The notes under the pieces: model-generated
Databases searched by the model: none
Seen by the model: the letters and a program-made list of their open reading frames with translations, nothing else
What the model was told of the DNA's origin: nothing
Assembly (NCBI GenBank): GCA_002490775.1
Contig: DKUR01000053.1
Coordinates: 1-25,773 of the forward strand
Source of the DNA: Lachnospiraceae bacterium UBA7199
GTDB lineage: Bacteria; Bacillota; Clostridia; Lachnospirales; Lachnospiraceae
Length of the DNA stretch: 25,773 bases
Direction: 5' to 3'
Program-made: the position numbers and the translations under genes
Shown: piece by piece, positions 15,667 through 23,464 of the stretch
How positions within the stretch are numbered: position 1 is the stretch's first letter
Layout: each line of letters opens with the position of its first letter

Positions 15667-17295
15667 ATGAAAAAATATTCTATAGCAAAAATAGAAAAAA
15701 TGCTTCGTATCATATTCTTGTGCTTGGCAGTAGTTGTAGTTGCCGGGGTAATTATGCTGATCAAAGTGCAGAGCACCATGCCTTATATGCAGGAATCGAT
15801 CGGACAGCAGGAAGTGGAAGAATATAACTGGGAAAAGGGACTGGCGGATGCTGCTTATTGGCTGCCGGAGAATTGTAGTTTGTATGAAACGCTGCCGGAT
15901 ATTACATTTGTTGATGAAATGGAGCAGAGCCATTTCATCAGTGAATGGGAAGGAAAAAATCTTGTGGTGGTTTTCTGGGCAAGCTGGTGTGGGGACTGCA
16001 GCAGGCAGATGGCCCAAATGAGCCAGTATGAAAAACTTGCAGAAAAATATGGAGATGTCACATTTCTTTACATTAATAAAACCGATGGAAGTAAAGAAAC
16101 TATGGAGACAGCAAGAGAGTATTTTAACACACTCTCTTTAAAGGGGGAGCTGTATTTTGACATTTCTCTTCAGTCTTATGATATGCTGGGACTGCATAAT
16201 ATTCCAACTACATTATTTCTTGATAAGAAAGGCGTAATGAAAGCGTGGTCCTCAAGCCAGATTGAAAAAGAAGGGGTGTTTGAGGCTCTTTTAAAAAATG
16301 CTTTGGAGGGAGGAGCTAAAGCAACAGCAGAGTTTGTAACGAAATATATGATGGACGGGGATGGGGGAATACATTCTTCTTATGTACCGGGAAGTCAGGT
16401 AAACATTAATTCCCAGGTGTTAAGTGAAAGTCAGGGGCTTGGGCTTTTATATGCAGTAAGCGTAAAAGATAAGGAATTATTTGATAAAATATTAGGGTAT
16501 ATAAAAGCATTTTTATGGAAAGAAGGATTAGCCGCCTGGAGGATGGAGGAGGGAAAAACAGACAGTGTAAATGCATTGATTGATGACCTGCGGATTTATA
16601 GGGCCCTTGTAGGTGCTGAAGAATTATGGGGCGGTTATGCGTCAGATGTCCGGCTGTGTGGGGAAGCATTATTGGAGCGGGCAGTTTATGATGGAAAATA
16701 TGTGGATTTTTACGATTTCCAAAATAGAATATATGCTTCCAGATTTACTTTGTGTTACGGAGATATGCAGGCTATGCAGCTTTTAGTGGAAAGTACAGGG
16801 GATTTGGAGGCTGAAAAAGCATATGAAAAAACATTGGAACTGCTTGAGCGGGGACAGATCAGCAATGAATTTCCGCTGTATTACAGTTGGTATAATTATG
16901 ACAAGGAGCAGTACGAGAAGGATGATTTAAACACTGCGGAGGCAATGATGACACTGCTTCATCTTGCAAGGCAGGGAAAGCTAAAGAATAATACGATAGA
17001 GTGGCTGAGAGTCCAGATGGCAGGAGAAGGACTTAAAATGCGATATTCCGTGGAAGGGGAAGTAGTCAGCGGATATAATCAGGAATCTACGGCAGTTTAT
17101 GCGATTTTGGTAATGATTGCAGATGAAATTGAGGATGATGTGTTAAGGGCGCAGGCACTGAAAAAAATGGAGGCAATGCATATTATCAACACAGAATTTC
17201 CCTACAATGGCGCCTATGGAATGGAAGATGGAAGCGGAATTACTTCTTTTGACCAGTTGATGCCTATGCTGGCATACCGGAAGCTGGAGGAATAA
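15667..17295 (+). CDS. Thioredoxin-like domain fused to a GH8-like glycoside hydrolase domain
   Basis: This 542-residue protein has an N-terminal signal anchor (about 13-33). A TlpA/ResA-type thioredoxin domain follows (about 70-210) with W-C108-G-D-C111 and the cis-Pro in NIPTTLFLD (Pro180). A helical domain (about 217-542) resembles GH8 (BcsZ/PssZ type): DGDGGIHSSY, LSESQGLGLLYAV with Glu254 at the proposed general acid, LAAWRMEEG and NALIDDLRIYRAL with Asp306/307 at the DxD-like substrate site. GH8 enzymes trim the polymer in bcs and pss systems. The Trx module next to it on the outer face is unusual. Whether the hydrolase is fully active is unclear, since the last catalytic Asp cannot be assigned by eye. 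It is the last gene of the operon, 17 nt after its neighbour. Confidence 0.72.
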   Translation: MKKYSIAKIEKMLRIIFLCLAVVVVAGVIMLIKVQSTMPYMQESIGQQEVEEYNWEKGLADAAYWLPENCSLYETLPDITFVDEMEQSHFISEWEGKNLVVVFWASWCGDCSRQMAQMSQYEKLAEKYGDVTFLYINKTDGSKETMETAREYFNTLSLKGELYFDISLQSYDMLGLHNIPTTLFLDKKGVMKAWSSSQIEKEGVFEALLKNALEGGAKATAEFVTKYMMDGDGGIHSSYVPGSQVNINSQVLSESQGLGLLYAVSVKDKELFDKILGYIKAFLWKEGLAAWRMEEGKTDSVNALIDDLRIYRALVGAEELWGGYASDVRLCGEALLERAVYDGKYVDFYDFQNRIYASRFTLCYGDMQAMQLLVESTGDLEAEKAYEKTLELLERGQISNEFPLYYSWYNYDKEQYEKDDLNTAEAMMTLLHLARQGKLKNNTIEWLRVQMAGEGLKMRYSVEGEVVSGYNQESTAVYAILVMIADEIEDDVLRAQALKKMEAMHIINTEFPYNGAYGMEDGSGITSFDQLMPMLAYRKLEE

Positions 17296-17306
17296 AAAAA
17301 TTTTAC

Positions 17307-17335
17307 TTTACATCTTTGAAAAAGTGGAATAGAAT
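17307..17335 (+). promoter_or_regulatory. Promoter of the thrS T-box transcript
   Basis: TTTACA (17307-17312), a 17-nt spacer and TAGAAT (17330-17335) lie just upstream of the T-box leader and 12 nt after the exopolysaccharide operon ends. No strong terminator separates the two, so read-through into the T-box is possible. Confidence 0.65.
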
Positions 17336-17360
17336 AAAGCATGTAAATAGTGTAAACACG

Positions 17361-17623
17361 TTGACGAGAAGAGTAGGCTGTGAAATGCAGCAGAGAGGAA
17401 CATCGGATTTTGGCAGGATACCGAAGGCATCACCAGAATCTGTGCTGAAAATGTTCTTGCAGGAAGCATCTGAAAACTAACTCTAAGTGGCCCCAATCCG
17501 GTCCGTATGCCTACGTTACAGGTAAATGAGAGGCTTTTCTTTATTTATTTTAGAAAAGCAAGCAGGGTGGAACCGCGTATGTTACGTCCCATGCATTACG
17601 AAAGTAGTGCATGGGGCTTTTTA
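17361..17623 (+). ncRNA. T-box leader, threonine-specific
   Basis: The T-box sequence AGGGTGGAACCGCG is exact at 17564-17577. It is followed by a terminator with stem CCCATGCATTAC/GTAGTGCATGGG (17588-17599/17604-17615), GAAA loop and T-run 17618-17622. Stem I can be drawn: AGAGT (17370-17374) with ACTCT (17480-17484), ATGC (17385-17388) with GCAT (17466-17469), the AGAGAG motif (17392-17397), and GAACAT (17398-17403) with ATGTTC (17451-17456). The unpaired right side of the lower loop then holds ACT (17476-17478), a Thr codon, as the likely specifier. This matches thrS downstream. Uncharged tRNA-Thr would favour antitermination. Confidence 0.92.
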
Positions 17624-17659
17624 TTACGTGTACTTTTAGAAAGAAAGGAAGGATTTATT

Positions 17660-17884
17660 ATGAAAGAAAAATGGGAAGCGTTTAAAACATCACTGACAGA
17701 TGTTACCAGTATGACAAAGAAGGAGTTTCTTTTAACAATAACAGTCTGCATTTTGGGAGGAATTGTTTTTGGCTTATTATTTTCTCCCCGAAAATCAACA
17801 ATGATAGGCAGCAATAACGGAAATAATAACAGAGGCAGTCTGCCTGACAAAAACATGAAAGAAACAGATGAAATTGCCGATTGA
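17660..17884 (+). CDS. Small single-pass membrane protein under T-box control
   Basis: This 74-residue protein lies between the T-box terminator and thrS. Residues 1-23 are charged, one hydrophobic segment spans about 24-42 (FLLTITVCILGGIVFGLLF), and the tail is Asn/Gly-rich with SNNGNNN and an acidic end. AGGAAGG (17646-17652) is 7 nt before the ATG; a longer upstream frame would run through the terminator hairpin and is rejected. I do not recognise a family. Its position means it is transcribed only when the T-box reads through, that is, when threonyl-tRNA is low. It could be a membrane tether or a chance neighbour. Confidence 0.7.
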   Translation: MKEKWEAFKTSLTDVTSMTKKEFLLTITVCILGGIVFGLLFSPRKSTMIGSNNGNNNRGSLPDKNMKETDEIAD

Positions 17885-17935
17885 GGCAGGAAAGAATAGA
17901 TGGCAGTGATAGGAAGAATGGAGGAAAGAGAGAAA

Positions 17936-19900
17936 ATGAAGATCACATTAAAAGACGGTTCTGTAAAAGAATATGATGGTGCCAAAAGTATTTATGAAAT
18001 TGCAGCAGATATAAGTGAAGGGCTTGCCAGGGCAGCGTGTGCAGGAGAAGTGGATGGAGAAGTAGCTGATTTAAGAACGGTAATTGATAAGGATTGTACT
18101 TTAAATATACTGACTGCAAATGATCCTGAAGGATTAAGAGTGATAAGACATACCTGTTCCCATGTCATGGCAGAAGCGGTAAAGCGGATTTTCCCAGATG
18201 CAAAGCTGGCAATTGGGCCTAGTATTGACACAGGATATTATTATGATTTTGAACATGCGCCTTTTTCCAGAGAGGATTTAGACAAGATTGAAGCCGAGAT
18301 GAAAAAAATCATCAAGGAGGGAAATAAATTAGAACGCTTTACCCTTCCCAGGCAGGAAGCCATAAAATTTATGGAAGAAAAGAAAGAGCCTTATAAGGTG
18401 GAACTGATCAGGGATCTGCCGGAAGATGCAGAAATTTCTTTTTACAGTCAAGGGGAATTTACAGATCTTTGTGCAGGACCTCATCTGATGAGCACCAAGG
18501 GAATCAAGGCATTTAAGCTGACTTCTTCATCAGGGGCTTACTGGAGAGGAAAATCAGAAAATGCCATGCTTCAGAGAATTTACGGTACAGCCTTTAACAA
18601 AAAGGAAGAGCTGGCGGAATACTTGGAATATCTGGAGAATATTAAACTTCGTGATCACAATAAACTGGGACGTGAAATGGAGCTTTTTACAACAGTGGAT
18701 GTGATTGGACAGGGACTTCCTCTTTTGATGCCTAAGGGCACGAAGATGGTTCAGACGCTGCAGCGTTGGATTGAGGATCTGGAGGACAATGAGTGGGGCT
18801 ATGTAAGAACCAAAACTCCTCTTATGGCTAAAAGTGATCTTTATAAGATTTCCGGCCATTGGGATCATTACAAGGAAGGCATGTTTGTACTTGGAGACGA
18901 GGAAAAGGATAAAGAAGTGTTTGCCCTGCGTCCCATGACCTGTCCCTTCCAGTATTATGTGTATAAAGCAACCCAGCATTCCTACAGGGATCTTCCCATT
19001 CGTTATGGAGAAACCTCTACTTTATTTAGAAATGAGGATTCCGGTGAAATGCACGGACTTACCAGAGTGCGTCAGTTTACTATTTCAGAGGGACATTTGA
19101 TTGTGCGTCCCGACCAGATGGTGGAGGAATTTAAAGGCTGCATTGCACTGGCAAAATATGTGATGACTACTTTAGGTCTGCAGGATGATATTACATGGCA
19201 TCTTTCCAAATGGGATCCGGAAAACAGGGAGAAGTATATCGGAGAGCCGGAGGTTTGGAACCAGACAGAGCAGCATATCAGGGACATTTTAATTGAACTG
19301 GGGCTTCCTTTCGTTGAAGATGTGGGAGAAGCTGCCTTTTATGGCCCCAAGGTGGATATTAATGCAAAGAATGTATATGGAAAAGAAGACACTATGATCA
19401 CCATTCAATGGGATGCATTGCTTGCAGAGCAGTTTGATATGTATTTCATTGATCAGAATGGGGATAAGGTAAGACCTTATATTATTCACAGAACCTCTAT
19501 GGGCTGTTATGAGAGAACTCTGGCATGGCTGATTGAAAAATATGAAGGAAAATTCCCTACATGGCTTTGTCCTGTACAGGTAAAAGTACTTCCTATTTCT
19601 GAAAAGTATGAAGCCTATGCAGAGAAAGTCGGAGCAGAGCTTAAGAAAAATGGAATTCTTGTTGAGGTGGATAATCGTTCTGAAAAGATTGGATTTAAGA
19701 TTCGTGAAGCAAGGCTTGCCAAGCTGCCATATATGCTGGTGGTAGGACAGCAGGAAGAGGCGGATGGAACCGTATCCGTAAGAAGCCGGTTTGCAGGAGA
19801 TGAAGGAGTAAAACCTTTAGATGATTTTATTTCTCAGATTTGTAAAGAGATTAGAACAAAGGAAATTCGAAAAGAAGAAATGCAGGAAGAAAAGAGGTAA
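17936..19900 (+). CDS. thrS: Threonyl-tRNA synthetase
   Basis: This class II synthetase charges tRNA-Thr. With the start at 17936 it has 654 residues. The order is: TGS domain (MKITLKDGSVKEY), editing domain with HTCSHVMAEAV (HxxxH), SAD domain (DLCAGPHL), catalytic core with MTCPFQYYVYK (zinc Cys), TSTLFRNEDSGEMHGLTRVRQFT (motif 2, shown here in part) and HRTSMGCYERTLAW (zinc His and motif 3), then the anticodon-binding domain. The start at 17936 fits the family N-terminus and has GGAGG 11 nt upstream. ATG 17900, with AGGAAAG 5 nt upstream, would add 12 residues and cannot be excluded. A charged tail of about 15 residues ends the protein. Confidence 0.97.
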   Translation: MKITLKDGSVKEYDGAKSIYEIAADISEGLARAACAGEVDGEVADLRTVIDKDCTLNILTANDPEGLRVIRHTCSHVMAEAVKRIFPDAKLAIGPSIDTGYYYDFEHAPFSREDLDKIEAEMKKIIKEGNKLERFTLPRQEAIKFMEEKKEPYKVELIRDLPEDAEISFYSQGEFTDLCAGPHLMSTKGIKAFKLTSSSGAYWRGKSENAMLQRIYGTAFNKKEELAEYLEYLENIKLRDHNKLGREMELFTTVDVIGQGLPLLMPKGTKMVQTLQRWIEDLEDNEWGYVRTKTPLMAKSDLYKISGHWDHYKEGMFVLGDEEKDKEVFALRPMTCPFQYYVYKATQHSYRDLPIRYGETSTLFRNEDSGEMHGLTRVRQFTISEGHLIVRPDQMVEEFKGCIALAKYVMTTLGLQDDITWHLSKWDPENREKYIGEPEVWNQTEQHIRDILIELGLPFVEDVGEAAFYGPKVDINAKNVYGKEDTMITIQWDALLAEQFDMYFIDQNGDKVRPYIIHRTSMGCYERTLAWLIEKYEGKFPTWLCPVQVKVLPISEKYEAYAEKVGAELKKNGILVEVDNRSEKIGFKIREARLAKLPYMLVVGQQEEADGTVSVRSRFAGDEGVKPLDDFISQICKEIRTKEIRKEEMQEEKR

Positions 19901-19902
19901 GG

Positions 19903-21504
19903 ATGAAGCAGAAGCTTAAGTGGGATAATACAATAGGGATACTTTTATGGGCAGTGAGCATTGTTCTTTTAGGTATTTCTGTATTTTTAAGCTTTAGCGG
20001 CGATATCTGGTATGATGAACTTTTTACTATGGGGCTGGTAAAACAGCCCCTTGGTAAACTAATTTCTATAACTGCCAGAGATGTGCATCCTCCTTTGTAT
20101 TATTTATTATTAAAAATATTTTGCCTGCCTTTAAGCGGCGCAAAAACTGACATTTTTGTGCAGACAGCAGCGGCTAAGCTGTTTTCCACGCTTCCATTTT
20201 TTTTCTGTCTGATTTTAGGGATTACAAAAGTGAGAAAACATTTTGGAATGCTTTCTGCCGGCCTTTTTAGTTTCTTACTCCTTTCCATGCCCCAACTGGC
20301 AGGTTATACCGTAGAGGTGAGGATGTATGGCTGGGGGCTTTTTTTTATCACAGCCGGAATGCTTCAGGCCTATGAACTGACAGGAAAATCCAGCAGCCAG
20401 TTGCAGGCGGCAGAAGAAACATTAAGCCTGCTCAAGAAGCAGCGTATGAGCCGCTTTTTTAACTGGATGCTGTTGACAATATATTCTCTGGCTGCCTGCT
20501 ATACTCATTATTTTGCATGTGTGGCCGCCTGTATGATTTATCTGTATTTATTAGCCGCTTTTTTGATGGAACACAGGCTGAAAAAAGAGATAAAGGCATA
20601 TTTGTTAAGCGGGCTTACTTGTGTGGCAGGATATCTTCCCTGGCTTTTATCTGCTGTGAGATTTCAGGTAGGACAGGTAGGCAGCAATTACTGGATTCAG
20701 CCTCTTTCCTGGCGTACATTAGGCGGATGTATTAAATTTTTGTTTATGCCATCCTTTACAAATGAGAAGCTGAATATTTTTCTGGCTGTGGTTTTGTTTT
20801 TACTTTATAGTGCTTTAATGCTTAACTGCTTATGGAGGCTGAGAAAAGGACAGGAAAAGAGCAGGGAAATTGTGTTTCTTGCAGGAGGTGTTTTTATTCT
20901 TGCGGGCGTTGTGGGATTTGGATTTCTGATATCTTTTTTGCTCCGTCCCATCTTTGTATACCGTTATATGCTTCCAGCCGCCGGCGTGTTTTGGCTGGTA
21001 TTTTCTATTTTCGCTGCCAGGCTTAAAGAGAAAAAATATTTGTGTCTGCCGGTTCTTTTTCTTTTATTGATTGTAGGAATTAGAAATTACCGTGCATTCT
21101 ATGGCGAGGAAATGTGGAAAAAGCTGCAAATGGCTGAGTTTCAAAAAGAGGTAGCTCAGATAGAAAAAGAGGATATTTTAATTTTCAATTTTGATCAGAT
21201 GCAGGCGGTAGCAGCTTATTATTTGGATAATGAATCATACCTTTGGTACAGTAAGCCTGAAACTTTGTTTCAGGAAATGTATCCCCAGATGCACGCACTG
21301 GTAGAGGAAGAATTTTCAGATGAAGAAGGAATCCGCAGAATGAGAGAACTGCTGGCGGAGTATGGACAGATCTGGTTTTTGGGAAGTGGAAATGCAAGAG
21401 ATGAAATTATTCAAAAATGGGAAGCTGCAGGTATGAAAGTAGAGGAAAAGACCAGTTTGATGATAGAAAGATATTGGTTTAATTTATATAAAATAAATGA
21501 ATAG
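19903..21504 (+). CDS. GT-C-like membrane glycosyltransferase (GT39/ArnT-like)
   Basis: This 533-residue protein has about ten to eleven membrane segments and a soluble C-terminal part (about 400-533). The first outer loop reads GDIWYDELFTMG (Asp38-Glu39), and DVHPPLYYLLLK follows, the usual signature of polyprenyl-phosphate-sugar-dependent GT39/GT83 enzymes. The acceptor could be protein, lipid or the exopolysaccharide made by the operon upstream. It begins 2 nt after the thrS stop, with its ribosome binding site inside the thrS tail (GAGGTAAGG), so it is probably expressed from the T-box transcript. That is an unusual partner for a tRNA synthetase. Confidence 0.82.
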   Translation: MKQKLKWDNTIGILLWAVSIVLLGISVFLSFSGDIWYDELFTMGLVKQPLGKLISITARDVHPPLYYLLLKIFCLPLSGAKTDIFVQTAAAKLFSTLPFFFCLILGITKVRKHFGMLSAGLFSFLLLSMPQLAGYTVEVRMYGWGLFFITAGMLQAYELTGKSSSQLQAAEETLSLLKKQRMSRFFNWMLLTIYSLAACYTHYFACVAACMIYLYLLAAFLMEHRLKKEIKAYLLSGLTCVAGYLPWLLSAVRFQVGQVGSNYWIQPLSWRTLGGCIKFLFMPSFTNEKLNIFLAVVLFLLYSALMLNCLWRLRKGQEKSREIVFLAGGVFILAGVVGFGFLISFLLRPIFVYRYMLPAAGVFWLVFSIFAARLKEKKYLCLPVLFLLLIVGIRNYRAFYGEEMWKKLQMAEFQKEVAQIEKEDILIFNFDQMQAVAAYYLDNESYLWYSKPETLFQEMYPQMHALVEEEFSDEEGIRRMRELLAEYGQIWFLGSGNARDEIIQKWEAAGMKVEEKTSLMIERYWFNLYKINE

Positions 21505-21566
21505 TGAATAGATAAAAGCGCAGACAGCCATACTAAATACTGTAATAATATGAAGGAGGTATGAAG

Positions 21567-21881
21567 ATGGCAATTTTAAAGTGTTCTGTGGAGAATTGTT
21601 CCTATAACCAAAGTGAGTACTGCTGTAAAGGTGATATTATGGTAGGTGGAAAACATGCCTGCTGCGAAGATGACACCTGCTGCGAAAGTTTTCAGCAGGA
21701 GGGAAGGGACCGTTATACCAGTTCATTGGAGCATCCTAGTAAAACAATTAGTATTGACTGTGAAGCATCCAATTGTATGTATAACAGGAACTACAAATGT
21801 GTTGCAGACCATGTGGATATAAAAGGATGCGGCGCCTGCGACTGCAGAGAGACAGCCTGTGCAACATTCAGAGAAAAATAG
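21567..21881 (+). CDS. DUF1540 protein with two Cys-rich repeats
   Basis: This 104-residue protein is made of two copies of the DUF1540 module: LKCSVENCSYNQSEYC... (about 3-42) and IDCEASNCMYNRNYKC... (about 60-100). Each has C-x4-C-x-YN-x4-C, a later C-x-C or CC cluster and a final C-x2-F, consistent with metal binding. It is soluble, with no signal peptide. I choose the ATG at 21567, which leaves 7 nt from AAGGAGG (21553-21559); the ATG at 21561 is only 1 nt from that site. The function of the family is not known. Confidence 0.85.
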   Translation: MAILKCSVENCSYNQSEYCCKGDIMVGGKHACCEDDTCCESFQQEGRDRYTSSLEHPSKTISIDCEASNCMYNRNYKCVADHVDIKGCGACDCRETACATFREK

Positions 21882-21895
21882 GGTGTGCATTTATA

Positions 21896-21938
21896 CGCGG
21901 AAATCAATTTTCTGATTTAGGGGAAATTGATTTCCGTG
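21896..21938 (+). terminator. Long hairpin after the DUF1540 gene, possible terminator
   Basis: A perfect 13-bp stem CGGAAATCAATTT/AAATTGATTTCCG (21898-21910/21924-21936), extendable by a G-T and a C-G pair, lies 14 nt after the stop codon. The loop is 13 nt. No T-run follows, so termination is uncertain; it may act as a 3' stabilising structure. Confidence 0.5.
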
Positions 21939-22035
21939 ATATTCATAGAAAAGGACTTGTTTTATAAAAGAAATTATGATTAAATAAATATTAGTTGGCG
22001 TTTTGGTAAAGTAGTGATAGAAGGTTACATTAAAA

Positions 22036-22668
22036 ATGAAAAAGAAAGTTATTTTTGCGGCTCTTGCGGCAATTTTCCTGACAGGTTGTGGAAAAGAAGC
22101 TGTTACAGTTGCAGGCATCCAGTCAGAGGATGGGCAGCCGGCCCAGTACATAGAAATGCAGGAATTTGAATTGAAAGAACCGACGCAGGAGATTGATAGA
22201 GAAAAAGCAAGCTATTGTGTTGTATTGATACCTGCTAGTTATCAGGAATCTCAGGAAGTTCCCGGGATGTATATTCATAACAGAAGTCCATTAGATTCCT
22301 CAAATATCTATTATACGGTTTCGGAGGGCGGTCAGGATGGAATGGTGTCCACCGATCTGACTAAGGAAACTTACGAAAAGACGCTGGAGGAAGCTTATAA
22401 GGCTGCCGGGCGGGATGTAGATCTTGTAATTGAATCATTCGAAGAAATTGACATGGAAGGGGTTCCCGGATATAAAATCAGAAGTTCCTGCCAGCTCGAA
22501 GAGGAAAAAATAGAGCAGTTAACCTACTTGATTTTGGCACAGGATACTTATACGATTACATACAGTCAGATGTCAGATGATGAATTGATGGCGGATTTTG
22601 TGATTTCAGATGGAGAAATACGTCTAATGAGAGAAGAAGATGTCAGTCTTGCACAGAAGGAGCCATAG
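22036..22668 (+). CDS. Putative lipoprotein of unknown function
   Basis: This is a 210-residue exported protein. Residues 1-18 form a lipoprotein signal, KKKVIFAALAAIFLTGC, with the lipobox L15-T-G-C18. The mature part is acidic and soluble, with a compact alternating pattern in 60-190 (YCVVLIPASYQESQEVPGMYIHN, shown in part; later VPGYKIRSSCQLEE) that suggests a small beta-rich domain. I do not recognise a named family. The start is the only ATG that gives the signal peptide; the ribosome binding site AGAAGG is weak and 11 nt away. It stands alone between the DUF1540 gene and the infC leader. Confidence 0.75.
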   Translation: MKKKVIFAALAAIFLTGCGKEAVTVAGIQSEDGQPAQYIEMQEFELKEPTQEIDREKASYCVVLIPASYQESQEVPGMYIHNRSPLDSSNIYYTVSEGGQDGMVSTDLTKETYEKTLEEAYKAAGRDVDLVIESFEEIDMEGVPGYKIRSSCQLEEEKIEQLTYLILAQDTYTITYSQMSDDELMADFVISDGEIRLMREEDVSLAQKEP

Positions 22669-22688
22669 AAAGCAGATATATCGTTTGG

Positions 22689-22704
22689 AAAGCTTAAGCT
22701 TTTT
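22689..22704 (+). terminator. Weak terminator-like palindrome after the lipoprotein gene
   Basis: AAAGC/GCTTT with a TTAA loop is followed by a short T-run (22700-22704). The stem has only five pairs, so this is a low-confidence call. Confidence 0.3.
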
Positions 22705-22736
22705 ATATAAGTATTTGCTCTTTTTTGGGAAAATCC

Positions 22737-22765
22737 TTGACATATGGGGTTCCCAGTGTTAAACT
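22737..22765 (+). promoter_or_regulatory. Promoter of the infC-rpmI-rplT operon
   Basis: A perfect TTGACA (22737-22742), a 17-nt spacer and TAAACT (22760-22765) lie at the head of the structured infC leader. Confidence 0.75.
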
Positions 22766-22938
22766 ACTTAAGCATGCAATAAGTATGCAGACATTCAAGC
22801 AGAGTATCCACTCTCACCCTGTGGCAAACGGGCTTACAGGAGTTCATAGGAAAAGCTTTTTATACAGTGTCTCTGGAGGCATAGGTATGTTCAGCTTGAA
22901 CGGATGATCAGTGGATAGTTATGCTATCCATTTTTTTA
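22766..22938 (+). ncRNA. Attenuator leader of infC-rpmI-rplT (L20-leader type)
   Basis: The leader ends in an intrinsic terminator: stem TGGATAG/CTATCCA (22912-22918/22924-22930), 5-nt loop and seven Ts (22931-22937), placed 19 nt before the infC start. An upstream segment TATCCACT (22805-22812) can pair with AGTGGATA (22910-22917), which covers the 5' arm of the terminator, so the two folds exclude each other. CCTGT/ACAGG adds an internal stem around 22818-22840. In Firmicutes this operon is controlled by ribosomal protein L20 binding an rRNA-like leader that favours termination, and this arrangement fits. Whether L20 is the ligand is inferred. Confidence 0.72.
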
Positions 22939-22956
22939 TGCAGGGAGGATACAGCC

Positions 22957-23463
22957 ATTAGCGAATTATTCATTAACGAACAGATCAGAGATAAGGAAGT
23001 ACGTGTTGTTGGGGAAAATGGTGAGCAGTTAGGAATCATGTCTTCAAGAGAGGCGCTGCAGATGGCAGAGGAAGCAGGAGTTGATCTTGTGAAAATTGCG
23101 CCTACAGCGAAACCGCCCGTATGTAAACTTGTTGATTATGGCAAATTTAAATATGAGCAGACACGTAAGGAGAAAGAAGCCAGGAAAAAACAGAAAACCA
23201 TTGAAATCAAGGAAATTCGTTTATCTCCTAATATTGACACCAATGATCTAAATACAAAGATGAATGCTGCCAGAAAGTTCATTACCAAAGGCGACAGAGT
23301 TAAAGTAACCTTAAGGTTTCGGGGAAGAGAAATGGCGCATATGGCCAATAGCAAACACATTCTGGATGATTTTGCGGAAGCCCTTTCTGATGTTTGTGTA
23401 GTTGAAAAAGCTCCCAAGGTAGAGGGGAGAAGTATGTCAATGTTTTTAACTGAAAAGCGTTAG
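22957..23463 (+). CDS. infC: Translation initiation factor IF-3, AUU start
   Basis: IF-3 binds the 30S subunit, keeps it apart from 50S and checks the start codon. The 168-residue product has the usual N-domain (SELFINEQIRDKEVRV, then GENGEQLGIMS), the Lys-rich linker (FKYEQTRKEKEARKKQK) and the C-domain (RLSPNIDTNDL, then GDRVKVTLRFRGREMAH). The start is ATT at 22957, the conserved unusual infC start codon, with GGAGG (22944-22948) 8 nt upstream. An in-frame ATG at 22921 lies inside the terminator hairpin and would add 12 alien residues. AUU starts allow IF-3 to limit its own translation. Confidence 0.95.
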   Translation: MSELFINEQIRDKEVRVVGENGEQLGIMSSREALQMAEEAGVDLVKIAPTAKPPVCKLVDYGKFKYEQTRKEKEARKKQKTIEIKEIRLSPNIDTNDLNTKMNAARKFITKGDRVKVTLRFRGREMAHMANSKHILDDFAEALSDVCVVEKAPKVEGRSMSMFLTEKR

Positions 23464-23464
23464 C

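Noticed and set aside
22921..22956. ATG at 22921 as the infC start
   Set aside because: It lies in the terminator hairpin upstream of the GGAGG site and would add 12 residues not found in IF-3. ATT 22957 fits both the family and the ribosome binding site.
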